Source of the DNA: DASXRA01 sp963737425
GTDB lineage: Bacteria; Actinomycetota; Actinomycetes; Mycobacteriales; Jatrophihabitantaceae
Length of the DNA stretch: 64,000 nt
Assembly (NCBI GenBank): GCA_963737425.1
Contig: CAVTSX010000009.1
Coordinates: 744,001-808,000, forward strand
Direction: 5' to 3'
The translations under genes and the position numbers were made by a program. Shown here piece by piece: positions 1 to 7,727 of the stretch. Position 1 is the stretch's first letter; every line of letters starts with the position of its first letter. The notes under the pieces were generated by a model that worked only from the letters and a program-made list of their open reading frames with translations, was not told where the DNA came from and made no database searches.

Positions 1-1629
1 GGGCAGGCGTCCCGCGTTGACTCGGTAATTGATCGCCAGCGGACCGGACCCGTCTCGCAGCACCTCCTGCGCCCGTCCCGTCGCTGGCGCGTATCGGCGG
101 TTGAAGCCGACGAACAGGTGACCATCGTTTCGCTCGTACGCGGCCTGCACGCGATCGAGTTCGTCCTCGGTGATTGCCAGGGGCTTCTCGACGAATACGT
201 GCTTGCCGGCGTCGAGTGCCTTCACCACGAGGTCGGCATGGCTGTCGTGGCGGCTCAGGATGAATACAACCTGGACCTCGTCCAGCGCGATCAATGATTC
301 GGCAGTGGGCATGACCAGCCCGATGTCGTTCCGCTCGGCCAGATGCCGGGCGCTAAGCCCCTTGGCCGACGTGATGGCGTACAGATCGTCCGCCCAACCG
401 GCCGCTTTCAGCGCGGGCAAGAAGGTCGCGCGAGCGTAATTGCCGGCCCCGATGATTCCAGCGGTGAGGTCAGACGTGAGACGGCGCGGACGCAGTCGCA
501 CGGGCTCATGACTCTGCGAAGCAGCGGCCGAATAGGAGAGTTGGACCGCCAACGCGTGACCATCGTCGAGTGCTTCGTATGCCTTCGTCGCGTCGCCGAG
601 ATCGAAGACGTGCGTCACAAGATCGTCGACCGTGAGACGACCACTCGCGACCAGATCCAGGAAAGCCTCGATATTCCGGCCCTCTGTCCAGCGCACGTGG
701 CCGATCGGGTAATCGACTCCCCATTCCTCATACGATCGGTCGTACCGCCCCGGGCCGTAGCTGCGTGCGAAGCGCAGTTCGAATTCGTGCTCGTAGAACG
801 GGCGCCGATCAAGCTCCAGCCCGACATCGCCGACGACCACGATTCGGCCACGGTCGCGCGTGATCTCGGTGGCGCGCGTGACCGGCTCGGACGAGGGCGT
901 GGCTGCAGTGAGCAGCACCGCGTCGACTCCCCGCCCACGCGTGAGGTCGCGGATGCGATCGGTCGTCGGCTGGCCGGCCTCGACCAGACCGACGGCCCCG
1001 GCGGACCCAGCCAGCTCCGCCGTCCATTGCCGCAGATCGATGCCGATGACATTGAGTCCCGACGCCACAGCCAGGCGGGTGGCCAGCTGGCCGACGAGAC
1101 CGAGACCGATCACAGCTACCGTGCCGCCCACTCCGACATCGGCCTGCCGCAGGCCTTGCAGAGCAATCCCCGCCACGGCACCGAACGCGGCCGCCTCGTC
1201 GGACACCGCATCGGGAATCGGCACGCACAGCAAGCCGGGGACGACTTGGTACTCGGCGTGACCCGCCGAGGCGGTAGCCACCCGCGTTCCGGGCCGCACG
1301 CCGTCGACTGCCGGCCCGACGCTGACCGCGACGCCGGCCGCGCTGTAGCCAAGCGGCATGTCCTCATCCAGACGCGACCGCACCGAAGCAACCGTCGATC
1401 GCACGCCCTCGGCTCTCGCCTTCGCGACGACCTGGCGCACCAGGTCAGGCCGGGCTTTCGCCTTCTGCAGCAGGCTCGCCGAGGCGAGCTTGCGCAGCGC
1501 ACGTTCCGTCCCGGCCGAGAGCAGCGATCGGCGGGTGGCGACCAGGACATCGGTCGGACCTGGCTCGGGCTGCGGAACGTCCATAATGCGTAATTCGCCG
1601 TTGGCCACCGACTGGACGACCTGCCTCAC
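1..1629 (-). CDS. Bi-domain oxidoreductase (MDR-type dehydrogenase fused to Gfo/Idh/MocA), C-terminus beyond window
   Basis: Partial gene: 543 codons stay open from the GTG at 1629 to the window edge. Residues 1 to about 360 read as a medium-chain (zinc-type) dehydrogenase with a Rossmann segment VIGLGLVGQLA near residue 170. From about residue 395 a second dehydrogenase begins (GAGNYARATFLPAL) and carries the Gfo/Idh/MocA catalytic EKP motif (VEKPLAITEDE, near 480). The fusion is known from polysaccharide clusters, where it is thought to oxidise or rearrange nucleotide sugars; the substrate is not known. The GTG is preceded by GAAGGAG with 8 nt spacing, which fixes the start. It is divergent from wecC, which fits a surface-polysaccharide role. 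Confidence 0.8.
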   Translation of the reverse strand, partial: MRQVVQSVANGELRIMDVPQPEPGPTDVLVATRRSLLSAGTERALRKLASASLLQKAKARPDLVRQVVAKARAEGVRSTVASVRSRLDEDMPLGYSAAGVAVSVGPAVDGVRPGTRVATASAGHAEYQVVPGLLCVPIPDAVSDEAAAFGAVAGIALQGLRQADVGVGGTVAVIGLGLVGQLATRLAVASGLNVIGIDLRQWTAELAGSAGAVGLVEAGQPTTDRIRDLTRGRGVDAVLLTAATPSSEPVTRATEITRDRGRIVVVGDVGLELDRRPFYEHEFELRFARSYGPGRYDRSYEEWGVDYPIGHVRWTEGRNIEAFLDLVASGRLTVDDLVTHVFDLGDATKAYEALDDGHALAVQLSYSAAASQSHEPVRLRPRRLTSDLTAGIIGAGNYARATFLPALKAAGWADDLYAITSAKGLSARHLAERNDIGLVMPTAESLIALDEVQVVFILSRHDSHADLVVKALDAGKHVFVEKPLAITEDELDRVQAAYERNDGHLFVGFNRRYAPATGRAQEVLRDGSGPLAINYRVNAGRLP

Positions 1630-1715
1630 GCGCGGCACTCCTTCGGGGTCTGGTGACACTGTCGTCGGGACGCGCCGCCAAGTGGGCACTCGACGAGCAG
1701 CGGTGTTAGCTTAGC

Positions 1716-3017
1716 GTGACCGATCTACTCCATGCAGTACTCAGCTCGCTGCGAGGTGTCGTGCCCGCCAACGCGCCGTCTCAGGTTTGCGTGATCGGCC
1801 TCGGATACATCGGCCTCCCGACGGCCGCCGCCCTCGCCACCCGGGGAATCAAGGTCGTCGGGGTCGACATCAACGCCGACGCCGTCGACTCGATCAATCG
1901 GGGCGAGGCACCATTCGTCGAACCGGATCTGGCGGTTGCCGTGCGCGGCGCGGTAGCCATGGGCTCATTGCGAGCCGACACCGCGGTGCCCGAAGCCGAC
2001 GCCTTCATCATCGCGGTCCCGACGCCGTTCAAGGACGACTACCAGGCCGACCTGAGCTACGTCCGGTCCGCGGCCGAGTCGATCGCGCCGCGACTTCGCG
2101 GCGGCGAGGTGGTCGTACTGGAATCGACGTCACCGCCCGGCACTACGCGGCAGGTCAGCGAATGGCTGGCCGAGCAGCGTCCGGACCTGCACTTCCCGCA
2201 CGACGACACACAAGAGCCGGACGTACGGGTCGCGCATTGCCCGGAGCGCGTGCTGCCTGGCCGGATCATGATCGAGATCGTCACGAACGACCGCGTCATC
2301 GGCGGAATCACGCCCACCTGCGCCGAGCGGGCCGCCGACCTCTACCGGATCTTCTGCCAAGGTGATATCGCCCTGACCGATGCCGAGAGTGCAGAGATGT
2401 CAAAGCTCGCGGAGAACGCTTACCGCGACGTCAACATCGCATTCGCGAACGAACTGTCGATGATCGCCGACAAGCTACGGCTCGACGTTTGGGAAGTCAT
2501 CGCGATGGCCAATCGGCACCCGCGCGTCGACATACTCCGGCCCGGCCCCGGCGTCGGCGGCCACTGCATCGCCGTCGACCCGTGGTTCATCATCTCGGCC
2601 GCTCCCGAGCAGGCCAAGCTGATCCGGACGGCGCGCAACATCAACGACGCCAAGCCGCGCCATATCGTCGAGCAGGTGGTACGCCGGGCCAACCGCATGG
2701 TCGAGCCGACTATCACCACCCTCGGCCTGGCCTTCAAGGCAAACGTCGACGATCTGCGTGAGAGCCCGGCCGTCGCGATCGTCGGCGAACTCGCAGACCA
2801 GCTGCCCGACGTGCCAATCCTGGCTGTCGAACCGCACGCGCGCCGGTTGCCGGATGCACTCGCGGCCCGGCGAAATGTCACCCTGTCGGGACTCACCCAA
2901 GCCGTTGACCGAGCCGACATCGTCATCGTGCTCGTCGACCACACGCCGTTTCGCGCCGTCAAGCGCAGCACGCTGGAAGGCAAGGTCGTGTACGACACCC
3001 GCGGCCTCTGGCGCTAA
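1716..3017 (+). CDS. wecC: UDP-N-acetyl-D-mannosamine dehydrogenase
   Basis: 433 aa member of the UDP-glucose/UDP-ManNAc 6-dehydrogenase family. It oxidises UDP-ManNAc to UDP-ManNAc-uronate with two NAD+ in the cytoplasm, feeding surface glycan synthesis. Residues 24-35 carry the NAD-binding GLGYIGLP motif. The catalytic cysteine is C284 in GVGGHCIAVDP. The UDP-binding C-terminal domain follows (TLGLAFKANVDDLRESPA). Length is normal for the family. It converges with wecB, whose product supplies the substrate, and the two stop codons overlap. The GTG at 1716 is the longest start; a later start near residue 16 cannot be excluded. Confidence 0.9.
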   Translation: MTDLLHAVLSSLRGVVPANAPSQVCVIGLGYIGLPTAAALATRGIKVVGVDINADAVDSINRGEAPFVEPDLAVAVRGAVAMGSLRADTAVPEADAFIIAVPTPFKDDYQADLSYVRSAAESIAPRLRGGEVVVLESTSPPGTTRQVSEWLAEQRPDLHFPHDDTQEPDVRVAHCPERVLPGRIMIEIVTNDRVIGGITPTCAERAADLYRIFCQGDIALTDAESAEMSKLAENAYRDVNIAFANELSMIADKLRLDVWEVIAMANRHPRVDILRPGPGVGGHCIAVDPWFIISAAPEQAKLIRTARNINDAKPRHIVEQVVRRANRMVEPTITTLGLAFKANVDDLRESPAVAIVGELADQLPDVPILAVEPHARRLPDALAARRNVTLSGLTQAVDRADIVIVLVDHTPFRAVKRSTLEGKVVYDTRGLWR

Positions 3018-4194
3018 CGAAGCGCCGGCACGGAGGCGCCCGCGAAGTCGGGCAGCGCATCGCCCAGCCCGAGCAACGCTTCCAGCGCCGCCAGTGAGCG
3101 CCGGGCCGCCTGCCCGTCGCCATACGGATTGACCGCCTGCGCCATCTTGGCGTACGCGGAGTCGGTCAGCTCAGTAACGTCGCCGTCGATTCGATGATCG
3201 CCGCCGGATCGGTGCCGACGAGCGCCGCCGTTCCGGCTTCGACCGCCTCGGGGCGCTCGGTTGTATCTCGCATGACGAGCACCGGCTTGCCGAGACTCGG
3301 CGCTTCCTCCTGCACGCCACCCGAGTCGGTGAGCACCACGGTTGACGCCGCGATCAGAGCAGCAAACGGGGCGTACGCCAGCGGCTCGGTAATCACCACA
3401 TTCGCGAGATCGGCGAGCGGCGGCAAAATCCGTTCACGCACAACGGGATTGCGATGCACCGGCAGCACAACCAGGACGTCGGGAAAGGCGCGCGCCAGCC
3501 CCGCCACCGCTCGGCCGATGCCGCTCATCGGTTTGCCCCAGGACTCGCGGCGATGTGCGGTGACCAGCAAGATGCGCCGTCGCCCAACGATCGCCGTGTC
3601 GATCACCGGCTCGCCGACCAGTGACCGGCGACCCGCGACGTCGAGAAACGCGTCGATGACGGTATTTCCGGTAACCCTGATGGCGGCGTCTGCCACTCCG
3701 CATCGCGTCAGGTTGGCTTTGTTGAGCGAGGTCGGCGCGAGATGCAGCGTCGTCACCTGCGTCGTGAGCCGTCGGTTGATCTCCTCGGGATACGGCGAGT
3801 ACAGGTTGTCGGTGCGCAACCCCGCCTCGACGTGCACGACCGGAATCCGGTGATAGAACGCGGCGAGCGCCGCCGCGAACGTCGTCGTCGTGTCGCCCTG
3901 CACGACGACGGCAACGGCTGCCTCGTCATCGAGCAGGCGTGAATAGCCGCTCAGGGCACGGGTCGTGATCTCGGTCAGCGTCTGGCCCGGCTTGATGATG
4001 TCGAGGTCATGGTCGGGCGTGATGCCGAACAACTGATTGACCTGATCGAGCATCTCGCGGTGCTGCCCCGAAACAGCGACAACCGGGCGCAACGACGAAC
4101 TTGCCGACAGCGCCTGCACAATCGGGGCCATCTTGATCGCCTCTGGCCGCGTGCCGTAGGCGAGGACGATGGGGAGCCGCGTGCCCGAAGTCAT
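3014..4194 (-). pseudogene. wecB: UDP-N-acetylglucosamine 2-epimerase, apparent frameshift near the 3' end
   Basis: Non-hydrolysing UDP-GlcNAc 2-epimerase, which makes UDP-ManNAc for WecC. The main frame (4194 down to 3166, 342 aa) begins with the conserved YGTRPEAIKMAPI and then stops at a TGA (3166-3168) after TLLS. The family's expected C-terminus continues in another frame: DSAYAKMAQAVNPYGDGQA and a further 29 residues, ending at a TAG at 3014-3016. Rejoining the frames gives a normal-length enzyme of about 392 aa. Either one base is missing around 3166-3175, from sequencing error or real mutation, or the protein is truncated by about 50 residues. The ATG at 4194 follows a TACGCT hexamer with 7 nt spacing. 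Confidence 0.85.
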
Positions 4195-4201
4195 GATCGA
4201 G

Positions 4202-4207
4202 AGCGTA
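4202..4207 (-). promoter_or_regulatory. -10-like hexamer TACGCT, leaderless start of wecB
   Basis: TACGCT on the minus strand lies 7 nt before the wecB ATG (4194). This TAnnnT-N6/7-start spacing is the usual layout of leaderless actinobacterial transcripts. The call is inferred from sequence only. Confidence 0.5.
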
Positions 4208-4352
4208 GAGGCTCTTGGTGGCGGAGTGTATTCGGGTGTTCACATATCGTCGTACTCGGCATATGCGCGGACTAGCGCACTACCCACCCTGTGCGACAGC
4301 CGTGAATCGCAACCTGGCACGGGAGCGGCGCTCCCAGACTTCCCGCAAGGTC

Positions 4353-4406
4353 TTGATCATCTCTGCTGGAACCGGCATCGCTCGCGGTTTCGACAGAGAT
4401 GATCAA
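4353..4406. repeat. 54-bp palindromic element, subtype A, copy 1
   Basis: Terminal arms TTGATCATCTCTG and its perfect complement (13 bp each) enclose 28 nt, which contain an inner 7-bp stem (GGAACCG with CGGTTTC, one G-T pair). The element is 54 bp, like all other copies in the window. It lies in the 258-bp gap between the wecB start and the 3' end of the GNAT gene at 4453. The roughly 45 bp between the element and that stop codon resemble the same interval in copy 2. Confidence 0.8.
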
Positions 4407-4452
4407 TGATGTGCCAGCGCGGATTCCCCGCACGGTGTCGGACTGTAACGAT

Positions 4453-4998
4453 CTACGGCCGTAGTACTTGGATCATCGCCTCGTACTTGGGTGAATCGGC
4501 GAACGGCTGGATGCGCCCGACCATCTCGTAGCCCCATTTGCGGTAGGCCCGCAGCGCGGGCTCATTGATCGGATTGACCAGTAATGTGGCACGGTCTTCC
4601 GTCCGGCCGGCCAGCAGGTGCTGGTGCAAGGCCTCGGCGATGCCGCGACGCCGCCACTTCTCGCGCACCATCATGTCGACGATCCCGAACGTCTGACCCT
4701 TGGTGACGTCGGCGGGAAGTGGCTCCAGCGCGCCGTCCCACCATTTGGTGTCGGGCGCGAGCTGGTGGCCGTACACGCACCCGACCGCTTCGCCGTCGTG
4801 CTCGGCAACGACGAGCCGGAAGTCCGGCGCGGTGAGCCGCACGGGCCAGAACTGGACCAGCCGCGCAAGCTCGACCGGCCCATGATTGTGCGGCGGCCGG
4901 AAGAACGTCGCGGCGTAGAGGTCCTGCACCGTGTCGAGTTCCTGCGCCGCCGTCTGCGGTCCGTGGACGTGCAGCACCACACAGTCGAGCCCGCTCAC
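4453..4998 (-). CDS. GNAT-family N-acetyltransferase
   Basis: 181 aa with the GNAT fold: the central strand and acetyl-CoA pyrophosphate loop are at FGIVDMMVREKWRRRGIAEALH (residues about 104-125), followed by LLVNPINEPALRAYRKWGYEMV, the usual N-x-x-A-x-x-x-Y-x-K-x-G-F region. The acyl acceptor is unknown. The gene stands alone on the minus strand, with the subtype A palindromic element just past its stop. The start is GTG at 4998. Confidence 0.8.
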   Translation of the reverse strand: MSGLDCVVLHVHGPQTAAQELDTVQDLYAATFFRPPHNHGPVELARLVQFWPVRLTAPDFRLVVAEHDGEAVGCVYGHQLAPDTKWWDGALEPLPADVTKGQTFGIVDMMVREKWRRRGIAEALHQHLLAGRTEDRATLLVNPINEPALRAYRKWGYEMVGRIQPFADSPKYEAMIQVLRP

Positions 4999-5252
4999 CG
5001 GGCCGGAACCAGCCGCTCGACGAATGCCGCGGGCTCACGGCCGGGCGGGTACGCGCTCACCGATATCGCCACCCAGGGAGCGTAACCAGCCGGTCGCATT
5101 CCGCGCATTGAACATATTTCGCCGCTCAATACGACGTGTCTGCGGCGCGGCACGCGACGATCCGCCGATGCGGCCGGCCCTGGCAGCCATCCGCTACGGG
5201 TGACGTCCGAAAACCGCCAGCGTTGTCGGAGGCAGCAGGCAGACTGGTCGAC

Positions 5253-6677
5253 GTGGTTCTCCCCGATGCCGATACCTGCTACCGCGCCGTGCAGGGCCGC
5301 GATGCCCGCTTCGACGGCTGGTTCTTCATCGCCGTGCGGACGACGCGCATCTACTGCCGCCCGTCCTGCCCGGCAATCACGCCGCTGCGCAAGAACGTCT
5401 CCTTCCATCCGAGCGCCGCGGCCGCCCAGCGCGCCGGCTACCGGGCGTGCAAGCGGTGCCGCCCCGACGCATCACCCGGCTCGCCCGACTGGGACATCCG
5501 CGGCGACCTCGCCGGGCGGGCGCTGCGCCTGATCCGCGACGGCATCATCGACCGCGAGGGCGTGCCGGGGCTTGCCCAGCGCCTGGGGTACTCCGAACGC
5601 CAGATCCACCGCGCGCTCGTCGCCGAAGTCGGAGCCAGCCCGCTGGCGCTGGCCCGGGCGCAACGCGCGCAGACGGCACGCGTCCTGCTCGAAACCACCG
5701 AACTCGCCGCCGGCGATGTGGCCTTCGCGGCCGGATTCGCCAGCATCCGCCAGTTCAACGAGACGATCCAGGAGGTGTTCGCCACGACCCCCACGGGCCT
5801 GCGCGCAGCCCGTGGTGATCGCGCGCCCGCCACGGCCGGCGTGCTCGACCTTCGGCTGCCGTTCCGCGCTCCGATGGATCTCGCCGCAACACTCGAATTC
5901 CTCGGCACCCGAGCAATTCCGGGCGTCGAGTCCTACGACGGCACCACGTTCGCCCGCACGCTGCGCCTGCCGGGCGGCCCGGCGCTTGCCTCGATCAGCG
6001 CCGGTGCCGGGTACGTCCGCTGCCAGTTGCGCCTCACCGACCAGCGCGACCTCATCGCGGCGGTCGCCCGGCTGCGGCGGCTCCTCGACCTCGACGCCGA
6101 CCCGGTGGCCGTCGACAACATCCTCGAAGCCGACCCGCATCTCGCCCTGCTCGTGCGCAAGCGCGCCGGCCTGCGTTCCCCCGGCGCGGTCGACGGGTTC
6201 GAGATGGCCATGCGGGCGGTGGTCGGCCAGCAGATATCGGTCACTGGCGCGCGCACCATCCTCGGCCGCATCGCCGCCGAGCACGGCACGGTGGCCTTCG
6301 ACGGCGAGCCGTGGCTGCTGTTCCCGTCCGCGAACGACTTCGCGGCGTCGGACCCCGCGACCCTGCCGATGCCACGCAAGCGGGCGGCCACGCTGCACAC
6401 ACTCGCCGCCGCGGTGGCCGGCGGCGAACTCGCCCTCGACCCCGCCGCCGATCGCAACGCCACCCGGGCCGCCCTGCTCGCACTGCCCGGCATCGGCCCG
6501 TGGACCGCCGACTACCTGCTCATGCGCGCTGTCGGCGACCCCGACATCCTGCTCGACACCGACCTCGGCGTCCGCAAAGCTGCAGAATCTCTCGACATCG
6601 AGATATCCGGCAGCCGGCCGGACTGGGCGCCCTGGCGCTCGTACGCCACGCACCACCTATGGGCAACCCTGCACTAG
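5253..6677 (+). CDS. Ada-like methylphosphotriester sensor / AraC / AlkA DNA-3-methyladenine glycosylase fusion
   Basis: About 474 aa in three parts. Residues 1-75 are an Ada N-terminal zinc domain with four cysteines (CRPSC and CKRC), which takes a methyl group from DNA phosphotriesters. Residues about 85-175 are an AraC-type HTH. The remainder is an AlkA-type glycosylase with helix-hairpin-helix LPGIGPWTADYLLMRAVGDPD and the catalytic Asp region LLDTDLGV (around 437). It should sense alkylation, activate transcription and excise alkylated bases. This sensor-glycosylase arrangement is common in Actinobacteria. The open frame extends to 5136, but Ada alignments begin at DADTCYRAVQGRD, so the GTG at 5253 is preferred. 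ogt follows 12 nt after the stop. Confidence 0.85.
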   Translation: MVLPDADTCYRAVQGRDARFDGWFFIAVRTTRIYCRPSCPAITPLRKNVSFHPSAAAAQRAGYRACKRCRPDASPGSPDWDIRGDLAGRALRLIRDGIIDREGVPGLAQRLGYSERQIHRALVAEVGASPLALARAQRAQTARVLLETTELAAGDVAFAAGFASIRQFNETIQEVFATTPTGLRAARGDRAPATAGVLDLRLPFRAPMDLAATLEFLGTRAIPGVESYDGTTFARTLRLPGGPALASISAGAGYVRCQLRLTDQRDLIAAVARLRRLLDLDADPVAVDNILEADPHLALLVRKRAGLRSPGAVDGFEMAMRAVVGQQISVTGARTILGRIAAEHGTVAFDGEPWLLFPSANDFAASDPATLPMPRKRAATLHTLAAAVAGGELALDPAADRNATRAALLALPGIGPWTADYLLMRAVGDPDILLDTDLGVRKAAESLDIEISGSRPDWAPWRSYATHHLWATLH

Positions 6678-6689
6678 GAGGAGCCGCAG

Positions 6690-7178
6690 ATGCTATACAC
6701 CTACATCGAATCGCCGCTGGGCTCGCACTTTGTCGCGCGCGACGACGACGGCATCACCTACCTGCACCTGCCTGCGTCCAAACGCCCGCCGCGCATCGAC
6801 GACGACTGGCAGCGCGACGACACCGCCTTCGACGACGTCCGCACCCAGTTGGACGAGTACTTCGCGGGCACCCGGACGGAATTCGACCTGCCACTGCACC
6901 CGCGCGGCCACAGCTTCCAGCAGCGCGTCTGGCAGGCGCTGCTCGAGATTCCGTACGGCGAGACCACCAGCTACGGCAAGGTCGCCGTGTCGATCGGGCA
7001 CCCGGACGCATCGCGCGCCGTTGGCCTGGCCAATGGCCAGAACCCCATTCCGATCATCATCCCGTGCCACCGCGTCATCGGAGCCAACGGCTCGCTCACC
7101 GGCTACGGCGGCGGCCTGAACGCCAAGCGCTTCCTGCTCGATCTCGAAGCGCGCCACGCCGGCCTGACCCTCGTCTGA
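6690..7178 (+). CDS. ogt: Methylated-DNA--protein-cysteine S-methyltransferase
   Basis: 162 aa suicide repair protein that moves the O6-methyl group of guanine onto its own cysteine. The active-site motif IIPCHRVIG is complete, with C126. The DNA-binding helix region (VWQALLEIPYGETTSYGKVA) precedes it, and GYGGGLNAKRFLLDLE closes the domain. The start has a strong AGGAGG about 7 nt upstream and lies 12 nt after the Ada/AlkA gene. The two form an alkylation-repair operon, probably induced by the upstream Ada domain. Confidence 0.95.
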   Translation: MLYTYIESPLGSHFVARDDDGITYLHLPASKRPPRIDDDWQRDDTAFDDVRTQLDEYFAGTRTEFDLPLHPRGHSFQQRVWQALLEIPYGETTSYGKVAVSIGHPDASRAVGLANGQNPIPIIIPCHRVIGANGSLTGYGGGLNAKRFLLDLEARHAGLTLV

Positions 7179-7586
7179 CCTCTTCCGCGATCGGGGCTAG
7201 GCGACCCGGATCCGTCGAGTTGACGGTGATCGGCCGTGACGACACCGCGGATCGAGCTGGCACGTGTGTGCACTTGCCGCCGGGTCAGCGCCCGCCGACA
7301 CCGTCTAGCCCAGAGCGTCTGCTGATGCACTAAAGGCCATCGCTGCCAGCAGCATCATGATGAGGCACGTCGTGACGGCGGCGGTACGCGCGCGCCGATA
7401 CGCACCCGTCCAGTGCTGGATGCTTGCGCGAGCACGTCCTTTTGTAACGTCATGAGCGAACATGCGCCCAAGTCTTCGACCTGTCCGGCCCGCCGCGCAT
7501 CAACCGACGGCAGTATTCGCGAATACGCCCACACGGCGACCCGACCCGTAGCGGTCCGAACCGCGGCGCGCCCTCCCCATCGGATC

Positions 7587-7640
7587 TTGATCATCTCTGC
7601 TGAATCTGCCATCACTCGCAGATTCGCCAGAGATGATCAA
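7587..7640. repeat. 54-bp palindromic element, subtype A, copy 2
   Basis: The 13-bp arms are identical to those of copies 1 and 3. The 28-nt interior has a perfect inner stem GAATCTG/CAGATTC at the same place as the inner stem of copy 1, but two of the seven base pairs differ by compensating changes. It lies between two convergent gene ends. The sequence from here to the GH84 stop matches the copy 1 flank (GTGCCAGCGCGGA, CCCGCACGG and GACTGTAACGATCT shared). Confidence 0.85.
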
Positions 7641-7666
7641 CGGAGTGCCAGCGCGGACCGCCCGCA

Positions 7667-7702
7667 CGGCAGCGGCAGCGGCAGCGGCAGCGGCAGCGGC
7701 AG
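7667..7702. repeat. Tandem hexanucleotide repeat (CGGCAG) x 6
   Basis: Six perfect copies of CGGCAG sit inside the flank shared by palindromic element copies 1 and 2; copy 1 has no such expansion. The tract is non-coding and probably formed by slippage. Confidence 0.9.
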
Positions 7703-7727
7703 GCCGACTGTAACGATCTGCGACCGT

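Larger units (their letters stand above)
7179..7727. other. 549-bp non-coding gap between convergent ogt and GH84 gene
   Basis: No convincing gene is visible: the open frames here lack family motifs and run into the opposite-strand GH84 gene. The gap holds the subtype A palindromic element copy 2 (7587-7640) and a six-copy CGGCAG tandem repeat (7667-7702). Confidence 0.7.

Noticed and set aside
343..1593. 416-codon plus-strand frame
   Set aside because: Its composition is Arg/His-rich shadow coding; the opposite strand encodes a bi-domain oxidoreductase with clear motifs.
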